Shown piece by piece: positions 21,471 to 32,597 of a DNA stretch of 64,000 nt (position 1 is its first letter; each line of letters begins with the position of its first letter). Source of the stretch: Fulvia fulva (lineage: Eukaryota; Ascomycota; Dothideomycetes; Mycosphaerellales; Mycosphaerellaceae); contig NC_063015.1 in the NCBI RefSeq assembly GCF_020509005.1, positions 186,001-250,000 on the forward strand, written 5' to 3'. Under the pieces are notes generated by a model. The model worked only from the letters and a program-made list of their open reading frames with translations. It was not told the DNA's origin and ran no database searches. The translations under genes and the position numbers were made by a program.

Positions 21471-23890
21471 GGTACGTATAGAAGCCCTTTTGTTAAATAG
21501 GTATAGTATATATATATACGCCCCTAATCTAGGATACGATAGGTATAATATAGATAACGCCGGAAGGGAAGGCGAAGGCGTTCGCCGACTACTTCTTTAC
21601 GATATAGTTAACGGCTAACCTAACGGACATAGAGGGAACGATATACCCGGAGCCACTCGATATATACTAGACAGTAGACGAGGAGGAGATAAAAGAGATT
21701 ATAGGAAAGCTAAAGGGCCGTAAGGCCCCGGGACCCGACGGAATCCTAAACCTCCTCCTTAAAGAATATAAAGAAGAAGTCGCCCTATACTTCGCCGAAC
21801 TATTTACGGCTTACCTACGTAAGGGGTACTACCTACGGCCATTTAGGCGGTCCCTTATAGTCGTCCTAAAGAAGCTATAGAAGGAAGACTATATAAAGCT
21901 AAAGTCCTATAGGCCGATCGTACTCCTAAATACAATTAGAAAGATACTAGAGAAGGTCGTAGTAAGAAGAATTATATAGCTTATCGAGGATAATAACCTA
22001 CTCCTAGAGATATAGATAGGTAGTAGGAGTAAACGATCTACTCTAACGGCTATAGAGCTTATTACCAAACAGATTTATACTCTCTAGTACTATAGACGGA
22101 ATAGGGTTATATTACTATTATCTCTCGATATCTTAGGGGTATTCGATAATGTCTCCTACGAGTAACTCCTCTATATCCTACGGTAAGAAGGAATCCCGCG
22201 GTAGGTAACAAGTTTCGTAAACTCCTTCCTTAAGGAGAGAATAACGTAGATTGTCCTTAGGAAGCGTAAGGAGGGCAACCTTATATATATAGAATACGGG
22301 ATCCCCTAGGGCTTAATACTATCCCCGATCCTCTTCCTAATCTTTATAGCGGACCTAATCCTACTACTCACCTTACTATAAACGTCGGCCTCGGGGTTTG
22401 TCGACGATACGATTATCCTAGCCTAGTTAACGATAACCGAAGAAAACTACCGGCTACTTATAGAAAGACACGAGGTATACGAGGAATAGGCACGTCGATA
22501 CGGCGCCCGTTTTGCTACGGAAAAGTACTAGCTTATCTACTTTAGTAAGGTAAGAACCTACTATAATATATAAGTAACAGTAACTATCTAGGGTTACGTA
22601 ACGAAGCCCTCTCCCGAATTACGAGTCCTAGGAATCTAGCTAGACCCTAAGCTTAGCTAGAACCCCTCGATTAGGAAAGCCTAGAATAGAGCCTAGGTTA
22701 ACGAGGCTATAATAACTAGACTCACAACTTTAATATAGGGAGCTACGTTTAATAAGGCAAGGATTATATATAAGACGATCGTAAAACTAGTAATACTCTA
22801 CGGGGCCTAGATATAGGGGATAGGGGGAGTAGGCAAACCGATCCCGAAGCGGATAGAGGGACCCCTAAACCGGACGTAGGCCGCGAACCTTAGACGGATA
22901 CTAGGAGCCTATAAGATAGCGCTAACGAGAGTAGCGGAGGTAGAGATAGGGTCCCCCCCGATTAAACATTACATTAAGGGAATGAGGATCTAATACGCTA
23001 GGAAGACGGCGGATTATCTAGTATAATAAGCTATTCGGGACTCTACGGAGAAGATCGTTAGGAGGTACGACCGACTACCTAGCCTTAGGGTACGTTAAAG
23101 CTAAAAGCAAGACGGCCTACGTACGTTTAAAGTCGTTAAGCGAATCTAGGAGTAGATAGAGAGGAAGGAGGAGGAGGAAAAGGCACGGAGGAAAAAGGGT
23201 AATAAGGTAAAGATATAAAGCCTCGTAGAGTAGGTAGCGGGCTACCTTTAGGAATAGGAATAGAAAGAGAATCCCCTACCGAATCGAGGACCCCTAGCCT
23301 TACGTCCCTTCTAGAGACACAACTACCTACTCTACCGTGACCTAATAAGGGCCGAAGTAAGTATCGCGATATAGATTAGGTCCGAATATATCGGGTTAAG
23401 GCCCTACCTATATAGAAGGAAAGTCCCGGACGTATATAGCCTAGTATACTAGTATAACTACCCGTTATAGAACCCGGAGCATATAATACTACGGTGCCCG
23501 TAATAGGTAGAAGGACGAGGCTAGTAGAGAGCTAAGGTAGTAAGACGCGACTACTAGTCAATCGTAACGGATAAGCGAGACGTAAAACGGATAGTATAGT
23601 AGATACTATAGTAGGGCTTTCTTAAACAGTTCGCGCTAGCTAGCGAGACGGAGGAGTAGATAGAGAAGAGGCGGGAGGTTAAGGGGGTATAGATAGGGTA
23701 GTCATTAGGGTAGGCCTATAACACTAGTATACCCTTAATAAGTAAAACACGGAAGAAGGTAAGGTTATGAACGGAATAGGAGAGGAGAGGGGGTTTTCAC
23801 TCTATAAGACGAGTTTCCCCTTTATAACTAGAAGTAGGTAGTATAGCTATATAGGCCAATAGGCTCTATAATAGCATAATAAATAATATA
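21470..23890 (+). mobile_element. RIPed, 5'-truncated LINE (family 1)
   Basis: Starts within ORF2 upstream of RT (TPEGKAKAFADYFF at about 21557), then KGRKAPGPDGILN, KSYRPIVLLNTIRK, LSLDILGVFDNVS, SGFVDDTIIL at about 22392-22421, LGI.LDPKLS, and a C-terminal knuckle region near 23450. The 3' UTR matches LINE-1 (from GGTAGGCCTATAACACTAG on) and ends in an AT tail at about 23877-23900, a RIPed relative of (TATC)n. Every frame has many TAG/TAA codons. A target-site duplication could not be defined because both flanks are TA-rich. Confidence 0.85.
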
Positions 23891-23894
23891 TATA

Positions 23895-24285
23895 TATATA
23901 TAGAAGTTAGGACACGTAATAGGGAAGGAGAAAGGACTAATATAGTATACGAAGGTATATAGTAGAACAGTGTTTAGTACTAAAGGTATCTCTACTATCG
24001 GTATAGAGCCTACGTCTTTTATACCTATATAGAGGGATATTACTCTAGTCCTAGTTCTGTTTTACTACGCCTTATCGGTTTTATCTATATCTTATCCTAC
24101 GACGGTAGTTCCTCCGACAGTCTCGTACTAACTAGCTAAGCGACTTTAGGTCCTCTAAGTTACTCCTACTATTCGTACGGTATCTCGGTAGTATTGCCGT
24201 ACTATTGTCTCGACTAGCTTAGTGTATACTAAGTTAGTCTTAGTACCGTACGATATACCTACTAACCTATATTCGTAATACTCCT
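23895..24285 (-). repeat. Copia LTR, minus orientation
   Basis: Follows the end of the minus-strand copia pol frame and is present in inverted orientation at 31046-31440. In the element's own direction it starts near TATTACGA (RIPed TGTTACGA) and ends near GTCCTAACTTC. The exact ends are blurred by flanking TA repeats. Confidence 0.7.
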
Positions 24286-25326
24286 ACTTAGGTCGTAAGG
24301 TAAGGAACGATTATTCCTACTATACTAGCTATAGCTATCGTACGAAGGTCTAGAACTAGGGACCGGCTAGCGGTTTAGTCAAACTATCTACTACTATCTC
24401 CTTAGTATAGTAGTACACTACTTTGATCTTCCTCTACTACTAGAGGTGCCTAATATAGTTGTAGGTAACATTAATATACTTAGATCTTTTGTAGATATAG
24501 GCGTCCTTAACTAAGGTTAGAGCCGCCTAGTTATCCCCTATAAGGCGTACTAGTCTTAGTTTGTCGACGGTACTCTTATCGGCTAGGGCTATTAGTTAGA
24601 AAGAGTAGTCTCCTACTAGCCCCGGGTAGTTTATCTCTTAGAGGATAGCCGCTAGATACTAGGATTGTTTCGCGGCGGCGTTTATCGCTATAAACTCTAC
24701 CTCTATAGTAGAGGTTACTATAGACTTTTGCTTCTTACTTATCTAGGATATAGGCGTACCGTATACTAGCTAGACATGTCCTAGAATTAAGACCCTATCT
24801 ACTCGATCTATCGCGTAGTCGGAGTCTAAGTATCCGGTTAGGGCACCGCTACTACGTCTAAATATTAACCCTAGGTCGGGGAACGACCTTAGGTATCTCG
24901 AGACCTTCTTTAGTACTTTTATATACCGCTTTATTAGATCCGTAACATATCTACTAGTTCTCCCGAGTAGGAAGGCTAGGTCCGGTCTCGTTATAGTTAT
25001 TAGCTATATCTAGGTCCTACTATCGCTCTAGTAGTTATCCTTACTATATCTCTCGTCGTTCGGGGCTATAGGACGGAGATTATCGTAACTATCTATTAGC
25101 GAGAGTGTAGGGCTTGCCTTTTCTTTTGCTATGTCTATTTTAGTAAGGGCCTTACGAATATAATAGCCCTAGTCGAGTTTTAGGGTACCGTTACGCCTAT
25201 TACGAGTAATCTTTAGTCCTAGTAGTTTCTCCGGTTCCCCGAGATCCTTAATCTTAAAGTGTTACGCGAACTACTTCTTAAACTATTAGATATCGGCTAA
25301 CCTTAGTACTATAGTAGGTATGTCGT
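24286..25326 (-). pseudogene. Ty1/copia pol C-terminal part (RT end and RNase H)
   Basis: On the minus strand, from high to low coordinate: RT active-site region ILLIYIDDIPTIVLRL at about 25290-25336, then a connection, then the RNase H signature ISKKQKSIVTST.EVEFIAI at about 24665-24730, then DNQAALTLVKDAYIYKRSKY and the closing VDSLTKPLAG at about 24350-24380, followed by the LTR. The RT frame continues across composite A: bases 31013-31042 read YTKGDII immediately upstream of LLIYIDD. So composite A landed inside the RT gene of this copia. RIPed. Confidence 0.82.
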
Positions 25327-25342
25327 CTATATAGATAAGTAG
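25327..25342. repeat. TSD of composite A, left
   Basis: CTATATAGATAAGTAG, identical to 30999-31014; the last bases merge with the (TAGA)n tail, so the true TSD is 13-16 bp. Confidence 0.85.
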
Positions 25343-27686
25343 ATAGATAGATAGATATTTCATTAAGCTATTATAGTGCCCTTCGGCCTATATAGCTATA
25401 CTATCTTGTTTTTGTATATATAGAGGGGAAACCGTATTAGTGAAAACCCCTCCTCCTTCCCGCCTGTCTTTTCCCCCTAGTTATCGTCTTAGATTTCCCT
25501 TATTAGAGGTACGCTAGTATTAGAGGCCTACCCTAATAACTACCCTATCTATAACCCCCCTAGCTTCCGCCTCTTATCTATCTACTCCTCCGTCTCGCTA
25601 GCGAGGCTAAACTACTAGAGGTATCCCTACTATAGTATCTACCGAGAGATTTAGCGAATGTTACCTTTATCCCTAATAATTGACTTATAGTCTCTCCTTC
25701 CCGCTTAGTGCCTCCAATTTCCCCTGCCTCTCGCCTACTACGGGCATCGTAGTAGTATATATTCTAGGTTTTACGATAGGTAGCTATACTAGTAGCCTAG
25801 GCTATAGATGTCTAGTACGCGTCTCCTAAATAGGTAGGCCCTTAATCTAATATATTCGGACCTAATTTGGATCGCTATACTTGCTTCGGCCCTTATTAGG
25901 TCCCTATATAGCTAGTAATTGTGTCTCTAGAACCTATATCCTATTTAGGGGTTGCTCTATCCGTTTCGGGATCGGCTTACCTATACCTCCTGTTCCCTAA
26001 ATCTATACCCCGTATAATATAGCTAGTCTAACGATCGCCTTATATATTACTCTTACCTTATCGAATGTTGCTCTCTATATAGACGCCGTAAGCCTCTTTA
26101 TCGAGGCTTCGTTAACTTGCGCTCGACTCTAGGCTTTCTTAATCTATATATTCTGTTAAATAGGTACGAGTTACGTAGTAGTAGAAGACGGCGGATCATA
26201 CAAAAGACGAAGAAGGACCTAATAGGATAGCGTGTATCTACATACAGTATCGCCGGTGTTAGTGTAGGTGTTTTAGGAGGGACAGCTATACTTAGGACTT
26301 GACTAGTAAGCCCTGATTACTAATCCCCCTAAGCACTCAATGTTGACCCTATGACCTACATATTCTCAACATATTCTAGCTTAGCTTCGGGTCGAGCTAG
26401 ATCCCTAGTACTCGTAGCTCCGCTAATAGCTTAGTCTCGTAGCCTTATATTCTTACCGCCGCCTTTATATTATAGTACGTTCTCGCTTTACTAAAGTATA
26501 TAAGTTAGTACTTTTTAGGGGCGGACCGGGCACTATACTTCTTTACCTACTCTTCGTGTTTCTTATACCTATCTTTAAGGAGGCGATAGTTCTCTTCTAT
26601 TGAGTCTAACTAGGCTAGAATGTTTATATCGTCTACGAATCCTAATACTAAGGTTTACGGAGAGGTAAGTAGGGGGATTAGATTAGACATAAATATTAGA
26701 AATAGGATAGGGGAGAGAGTAGATCCCTAAGGTATTCTAGCCTCTACCTTTACCGGGTCGGACGTATACCTTCCTAGGACTAGGTATGTCGTCCGTTCCT
26801 AGAGAAAGGAGTAGACGAACTTCGTTACCTACTAGGGGATGCCTTTCTACTATAGGATATATATTAGCCTTTAGTATAAGACGTTATCGAAGGCTCCTAC
26901 GATGTCGAGGGATAGTAAGGACGCCGCTCGGTTCCTACCGTAGTGCTAGAGGGTCTGAATTTACTCCGTAATTAGCTCTATTACTATTAGTGTCGATCGC
27001 TAGCTTCTTCCCTCTATCTATATTACTAGGAGTACGTAGTTATCCTCGGCTAGCTACGTAAGTCTCTAGGCTACTATCTTTTCTAGGACCTTCCCTATCG
27101 TGTTTAGAAGTACAATTAGTCTATACGATTTGGGCTAAGTATAGTTCTCCTTCTATAGCTTACGTAGTACTACTATTATAGACTCTCTATACGGCTTCGG
27201 GTGATACCCTAGCCGTAGGTACGCGGTAAATAGGTTTATAAGGCTCGGCGTGATCTCTTCTCTATACTCTTTTAGTAGTATATTTAGTATCCTATCTAGG
27301 CCTAGGCCTTTTCGTCCTTTTAGCTTGCTTATAACTACTGTTACTATATTAGAGCTAACCGCCTAATCTATGTCTAGGGGAACCGGGTATATACTCGGGT
27401 CGATGTCCGTAAGGTCTACCTCTACTTACGTCAAAAAGAAATAGTCGGCTAATACTTTTACCTTGCTCCGGGGCGTAGCCTAGGCAATCCCTTCGCGGTC
27501 TACGATTAGAGGGAATTAAGGGGTTTGTTACTCTTTAGGTAGTCGTACCTATTTAGTAAGTCTCTATATCTGTTCCGGGTTTTCTATAACGAGCCCGATC
27601 GTCGCTCTCTAGTCCTATAGCTTATCGCGTCTTATCTTTACCTTCTTCTCTTATATCGCGCGATAGTATTACTCCTACGTCTCTTA
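25341..27686 (-). pseudogene. LINE family-1 ORF2 remnant in composite A
   Basis: The minus strand matches LINE-1 from about 12738 to the 3' end: the PRSKVKVLADYFF-like block at about 27440, RT palm at about 26880-26920 (SLDIVGAFDNV), SGFVDDINIL at about 26618-26648, then the 3' UTR and tail. TAG/TAA stops throughout; CpA/TpG depleted. A deletion joins the ARIEQPLN region directly to RHNYQ (about 25930-25950). Confidence 0.8.
26154..26371 (-). mobile_element. Solo copia-type LTR, un-RIPed
   Basis: 218 bp beginning TGTTAAATAGGTACG and ending CTCAACA on the plus strand, flanked by TATTC at 26149-26153 and 26372-26376. Its left 110 bp are the reverse complement of the 3' half of the copia-3 LTR (40910-41021 and 52354-52465); the rest differs. 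It retains normal CpA and TpG although it sits in a heavily RIPed LINE, so it is younger than that RIP. The internal element was lost by LTR-LTR recombination. Confidence 0.9.
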
Positions 27687-27951
27687 GTAAGGAAGGAATC
27701 GTATTTAGTAAGCTAGCTACGAGATAAGGTAATAAGTCTTAACCGCGCTTTCCTACTTATCTAGTACTACCGTATAGCCTCGTTTCGAGAGGTTAGCCCG
27801 GAGCAAAAGCTTCCCTCTACGCCCTCCCTCCCTATTTACTCCTTAAGCTAATGTCTCCCTCTATAGGCCTAAGCCCTTTAGTACTCTCTATTAACTAATA
27901 TACGTATCCGTCCTCTCGGGCTATATAGATAGTATTAGCCGTCGCTACTAG

Positions 27952-27965
27952 TATATACTACGCCC
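27952..27965. repeat. TSD of the LINE nested in module A, left
   Basis: TATATACTACGCCC, repeated at 30187-30200. Confidence 0.88.
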
Positions 27966-30186
27966 CTAGGCCTAGATAAGATCCCTAACTATTACCTAAA
28001 AGCTAGCAGTAGCCTTATTACTCTAGTACTTGCGCCAATCTTTACCTAGTGTATAAAGTAGGGGTATTGCCTAAAGGCCTTTAGGCAATCACTAACTTAC
28101 GTCCTAAGGAAACCCCAAAAGGAAGACTATACTAAGTTGAAGTCATATAGACCAATTGCGTTACTGAACATACTAGGGAAGCTCCTAGAGAAGGTCGTGG
28201 CTATAAGGCTCACCGGAATAGTAGAAGAACACAACCTCCTCCCGGCAACGTAAATAGGGGGGAGACAAAAGAGATCTACCCTCATAGCAGTCGAACTGAT
28301 CATAGAGCAAATCAGACACATCTGGCACTATGGCAATAACAAGGTAGCCTCACTGCTTTCACTAGACATATCAGGGGCTTTCGACAATGTGTCCTACGTA
28401 AGGCTCCTACACATCCTCAGAATGAAAAGCATCCCAGCCTAGATAGTACACTTTGTGTAGTCATTCCTTAAGGACAGAACAACCCAGATCCTCCTAGGGT
28501 CCTTCAAAGCCCCGCAGACCCCAATTACGAACACGGGCATCCTATAGGGCTCTACACTCTCCCCAATTCTATTCCTCCTCTTTATGGCCGACCTGACCCA
28601 ACTCCTAGAAATAGCAAACACCTCAGCATCGGGGTTCGTAGATAATACAAATATCCTAGCGTGGTCGGGGTCTATAGAGGAAAACTGCGCACTCCTAGAG
28701 GAGAGACATAGACAATGCGAAAAGTGGGCAAGAGAGCATAGGGCAAAATTCGCACCGGACAAGTACTAACTTATCCATTTTAGCAAGGCAAAGACAAAAC
28801 ACAACTTAGTAGCACTAGTAAAAATCTAGGGGTTCGAGACCTATCCTATAAGGGAACTTAGAGTCCTTGGGATATAGCTAGACCCGAAACTCAGCTAGGG
28901 ACTACAAGTGAAGAAGGCGCAAGCGAGAGCGGACACTAACAGACAATTAATCGAGAGACTCACTACGTCAACCTAGGGGGCGACCTTTATAAAGGCCTAG
29001 ACTATATACAAGGCTATTGTCAAGCCCGTAATGCTATATAGAGTAGCAATTTAGGCAGCGGAAAAACACATCCCGAAGAGAATTGAGGACCCCCTTAATA
29101 GAGCGTAGGCAGCCTGCCTAAAGAGAGTACTAGGGGCATACAAGTCAACCCCTTATAGGACAATGGAAATGGAATTAGGTACAGCCCCTATTAGGGAGTA
29201 CCTCCAGGGTATGAGGTGTTAATACGTAGAGAAGACATCAGCATACCTAGCCTAGGGAACTATCCAAGCAGCTACTTAAAGGATAAGAACCTAGTAGGAG
29301 AGGAGGAGAAGACCTAACCGGCCACATATGATCCTATAGAAGGAAGCAGACCTAAAAACATCACAGGAAATCCTAGCAGCCCTTGAACAGAGAGAAGCTC
29401 TAAGGGAGCAAGCTAACATAGGGGACAAAGGGAAAAAGAAGCAAAGCCAAGCAGAAAGGATCGTAGGTCACCTATAGGAAACGCGTTAGAACCAAAAACC
29501 GGTGAGGCTAGGAGCCCCACTAGCGGCCAGGACCTTCGGGAGGTATAACTACATTATCTACAAAGACCTAAAGAGGGCGGAAGTAAGCATAGCTATCTAG
29601 ATTCGCTCTGAGTACATTGGGCTAAGAGCATACTTGTACTAAAGAAGAGTCCTAGGATACGATTCCAAACGTTGCCCCTATGGCTACCTATCCCAAAACC
29701 CGGAGCACATAGTGCTGAACTGTACTAAGTGGGTAAAAGGGAGAAGCTAGTAGAGGGCGAAGGTAAGAGACAGGCAATACTAGGCCATCATCCAGGACAG
29801 ACAAGATATAAGGAGAGTGACAAGATAGATCCTTAACGAGGACTACCTAGAGCAATTCTCCCTAGTAGTAGAAACGGAAAGGTGGATAGAGAGGAGGGAG
29901 AGAGAGAGAACAGCCGGGGAAACAGAAGGGAGAAAGGGAATCGAGAGGAGGACATCACTAGGGTTACGGGCAAGGTAGTTATAGGGTAACAACTATAACA
30001 CTAGCGTACCCTAAAGGAAGGAGAACGAAAGGACAAGACAGGAAAGAACGAGGAGGGCAAAGACGAGGAGGTTTTTATCCGTTAATCGGGTTTCCTACCT
30101 ACATAAATAGACCTAAATAGCGAGAGACCTACATAGGCCATAGGGCACTAAAACAGGCGAATGAATAATCTATCTATCTATCTATC
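27966..30186 (+). mobile_element. RIPed, 5'-truncated LINE (family 3) nested in module A
   Basis: Plus-strand copy of the element at 5751-7884, about 90 bp longer at its 5' end. RT motifs as there: LKSYRPIALLN, LSLDISGAFDNV, active site GFVDNTNIL at about 28636-28663, where the second Asp of the FVDD motif has become Asn (GAC to AAC is a TpG-to-TpA change because T precedes the G in the sister copy's context). It ends in (ATCT)n at 30168-30186 and is flanked by a 14-bp TSD. Compared with the un-RIPed sister, differences are overwhelmingly C-to-T at CpA or G-to-A at TpG, for example the MKQG start now reads IK-stop-G. Confidence 0.9.
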
Positions 30187-30200
30187 TATATACTACGCCC
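30187..30200. repeat. TSD of the LINE nested in module A, right
   Basis: TATATACTACGCCC; after it module A resumes, exactly as module B continues at about 37912. Confidence 0.88.
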
Positions 30201-30998
30201 TAGGTTTTAACGCCCTTCGCGTTACCGTAGCCTATCTCTAGAAAGCGGCCGTCTATACCTCGTAGGTTTGCTCGGGGCATATACTACGCCGGGTAGCGTA
30301 CTCCTTACGTTTCTACCTACTAACTAATATAAAGTTCCTTATTACCCTACCCTCGATCCTCCCCGATTATAGAACTAATCTACTTATATTATACGTCTTT
30401 TCCCCGTCCTAACAGCCGTCTTTTCCTTGCTTAGGCTATCGTCTTTCCCTCGTCGTAATCTACTATGTCAGACTAGGTGCGTTATGTAGCGGGATAGGCA
30501 GTGCCTTAGGCAAAACCCTCGTTCCTATACCGGGTGTTTAATAGGCCCTTATAGGCTTCGTTACGTATCTACCTCCCTACCGTATTACCCGCTAGTAACA
30601 CTAGATTATTTCGTAGTCCGCTCGACGCCGTCGTATAGTCCGCTTAGTTATTATTCTATAGTCCGCTCGTCTAATATTCGTCGCTCGGCCCGCTCGGTTT
30701 ATAGTCTCCGGAGGTAAAAATTCTATACTTATACTAGAGGTGTCCTGTCGAGCGTATAGGCTACGATTCCGCGCCCTTCTTACTCGTAGAAAGAAGAGGG
30801 ACTCGCTCCCGATACGAGTATACGCTCGTCGGATAGTTTTTATACCCGTTTTACTAGTAGTCCTCTATTCGCCGCGGCTTCGCCTACGTTACGCGCCCGT
30901 TACGCCTACGACGCTCTAGCGTAAGAATACTTAGCTCTCTCGTAGTAAGACGAGAGGTTCGTAGCCGACACTATATATAGGTAATTCTCGTCGTCGAC

Positions 30999-31014
30999 CT
31001 ATATAGATAAGTAG
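30999..31014. repeat. TSD of composite A, right
   Basis: CTATATAGATAAGTAG directly upstream (minus sense) of the module's first base; partner at 25327-25342. Confidence 0.85.
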
Positions 31015-31045
31015 TATAATATCTCCCTTAGTATAAGTTAGGAGA

Positions 31046-31440
31046 TATAGTATTACGATTATAGATTAGTAGGTATGTCGTACGGTACTAAGACTAACTT
31101 AGTATATACTAAGCTAGTCGGGACAATAGTACGGTAATACTACCGAGATACCGTACGAATAGTAGGAGCGACTTAGAGGACCTAAAGTTACTTAGCTAGT
31201 TAGTACGAGACTATCGGAGGAACTACCGTTATAGGATAAGATATAGGTAAAACCGATAAGGCGTAGTAAAATAGAACTAGGACTAGAGTAAGATCCCTCT
31301 ATATAGGTATAAGAGACGTAGTCTCTATACCGATAGTAGAGACACCTTTAGTACTAAATACTATTCTACTATATACCTTTGTATACTATATTAGTCCTTC
31401 CTCCTTCCCTATTACGTGTCCTAACTTCCGTATATATATA
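31046..31440 (+). repeat. Copia LTR in plus orientation (inverted relative to 23895-24285)
   Basis: Nearly full-length reverse complement of 23895-24285. It directly abuts the RT fragment of the minus-strand copia, in the wrong orientation to be its 5' LTR, so it is a solo LTR insertion or a rearrangement. The right end runs into a TATATATA stretch and then the Fot1 copy. Confidence 0.7.
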
Positions 31441-31445
31441 TACTA

Positions 31446-32595
31446 ACGTACTTTACTACCGAGCGGGCTATACTACCGAGCGGGATATACTACCGAGCGG
31501 GCTACTTTTACTAAGAACTATACTACTTCTACTTTAATTACGACGGTATCTTAACACGACGACATTCTATAGAATTATTACTAGGAGGACAATTCCTCTT
31601 CAGATTCTTCGCTATCTAGCGAGTCTACTTAATAGGTACGTACGTTATGCCCCGACTCGCTATATCGCTTTTAGCGTCGTAGCCTTAGTACTAGCCGAAC
31701 ACTATCTAGCGACTCTCTACTCACTTCCTACCTCCTAGTATCCTCTAGAGGTATTAATTGCGACGCCTTATCGAAGGTTAGAGACCCTCTAGACTAAATG
31801 TACTTGCGCTTTCGTACTTTCCGCTATATAAGGGCCTCGTTAGACTTACGTAGCTTACTAATCTCGCTTCGTATAAGAGCTATCTAATACGCTATCTCTC
31901 TACTCCCTCTCTATTACCCTATTAAACGACCTTCCTCTTTCTCCTACGCCTTTCTAAACCCGTAACGACGCTCTAAGACGTAATGACACCTATTATAAAC
32001 CCTGTCTCGTCAAAGTTATAGGTGTCCTAGTTAAGGATACTATACTTCTCCTTTATATTACGTATAAGTAAGAACTACTTCTCGATAACGTCTAGATCTT
32101 CTATTAGGGCTCGCTAACGATTGTATCTACGTGTTATACGAACCTTTAGCTTACGATGCCGCCTAATAAGCCTGTCTATCTAATTAAGACTAGCGGGCTT
32201 AAGACCCTTCTCTTATAGTAATAAATCGGCTATTACTCGTATACTAGCCTTTAATAGCGGGAAACCTCTAAGATCTAGCTCGAGTATATACTCAAGTATC
32301 ACCCTCTCTTCTAGCTCTATAAGCTTCTTCGAATTGGGCTCGTAGTCACCCCGAGGAGGTCGTCTATTCAATCGATACCCTAGTATAGTTCGAGACGCGT
32401 CGTATACCTTTATAGCAAGTAGATTCGTAATTGTCGCGTCGCGTTTCGTAGCCTAGACAGCTAAGGTCAGTTTGGCCTCGTTTAAAGACAATATACGCTA
32501 TAATAGTAGTTATATAGCTATATCTATAGAAGTAGTATAGTTCTTAGTAAAAGTAGCCCGCTCGGTAGTATAGCCCGCTCAGTAGTAAAGCACGT
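31446..32595 (-). mobile_element. Fot1/pogo-type DNA transposon, internally deleted, copy 1
   Basis: 1,150 bp with TIRs of about 60-80 bp and TA duplications at 31444-31445 and 32596-32597. The left TIR has three tandem units of TACTACCGAGCGGGCTA, the right has two. The minus strand carries the same transposase remnant, with the same internal deletion, as copy 2. Confidence 0.88.
31555..32455 (-). pseudogene. Fot1-like transposase remnant (copy 1)
   Basis: The minus strand reads the N-terminal part up to the first catalytic Asp (YNFDETGFIIGVI at about 31985-32025) and VVTGLERRRRKRK, then jumps straight to the C-terminal tail (SLTFDKASQLIPLEDT). The segment with the second and third catalytic Asp residues is missing. 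RIP-type stops in addition. See copy 2 for the plus-strand equivalent. Confidence 0.8.
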
Positions 32596-32597
32596 TA

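Larger units (their letters stand above)
25341..30998 (-). mobile_element. Composite retroelement A: 1.08-kb 5' module fused to a LINE family-1 3' part
   Basis: Read on the minus strand: the 5' module (30998 to 27687, itself interrupted by a later LINE at 27966-30186), then directly the ORF2/RT/3' UTR of LINE family 1 (27686 to 25341) ending in (TATC)n. The whole unit is flanked by the duplication CTATATAGATAAGTAG in the RT gene of a copia, so it inserted as one piece by target-primed reverse transcription. The LINE part also carries a later solo LTR (26154-26371) and an internal deletion (sequence equivalent to about 14270-14690 of LINE-1 is missing). Composite B has the same 5' module on a different LINE. 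Confidence 0.82.
27687..30998 (-). repeat. 5' module of composite A (interrupted by a LINE)
   Basis: About 1,077 bp when the nested LINE (27966-30186) and one TSD copy are left out; colinear with 37632-38709 of composite B along its full length. Both start (minus strand) at GTCGACGACGAGAAT. It carries no LINE motif. One minus-strand frame is interrupted only by TAG/TAA codons and has protein-like stretches (DGRFLEIGYGNAKGVKT; SPRGRIRISVN), so it may derive from a protein-coding RNA. No family recognised. Confidence 0.8.
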
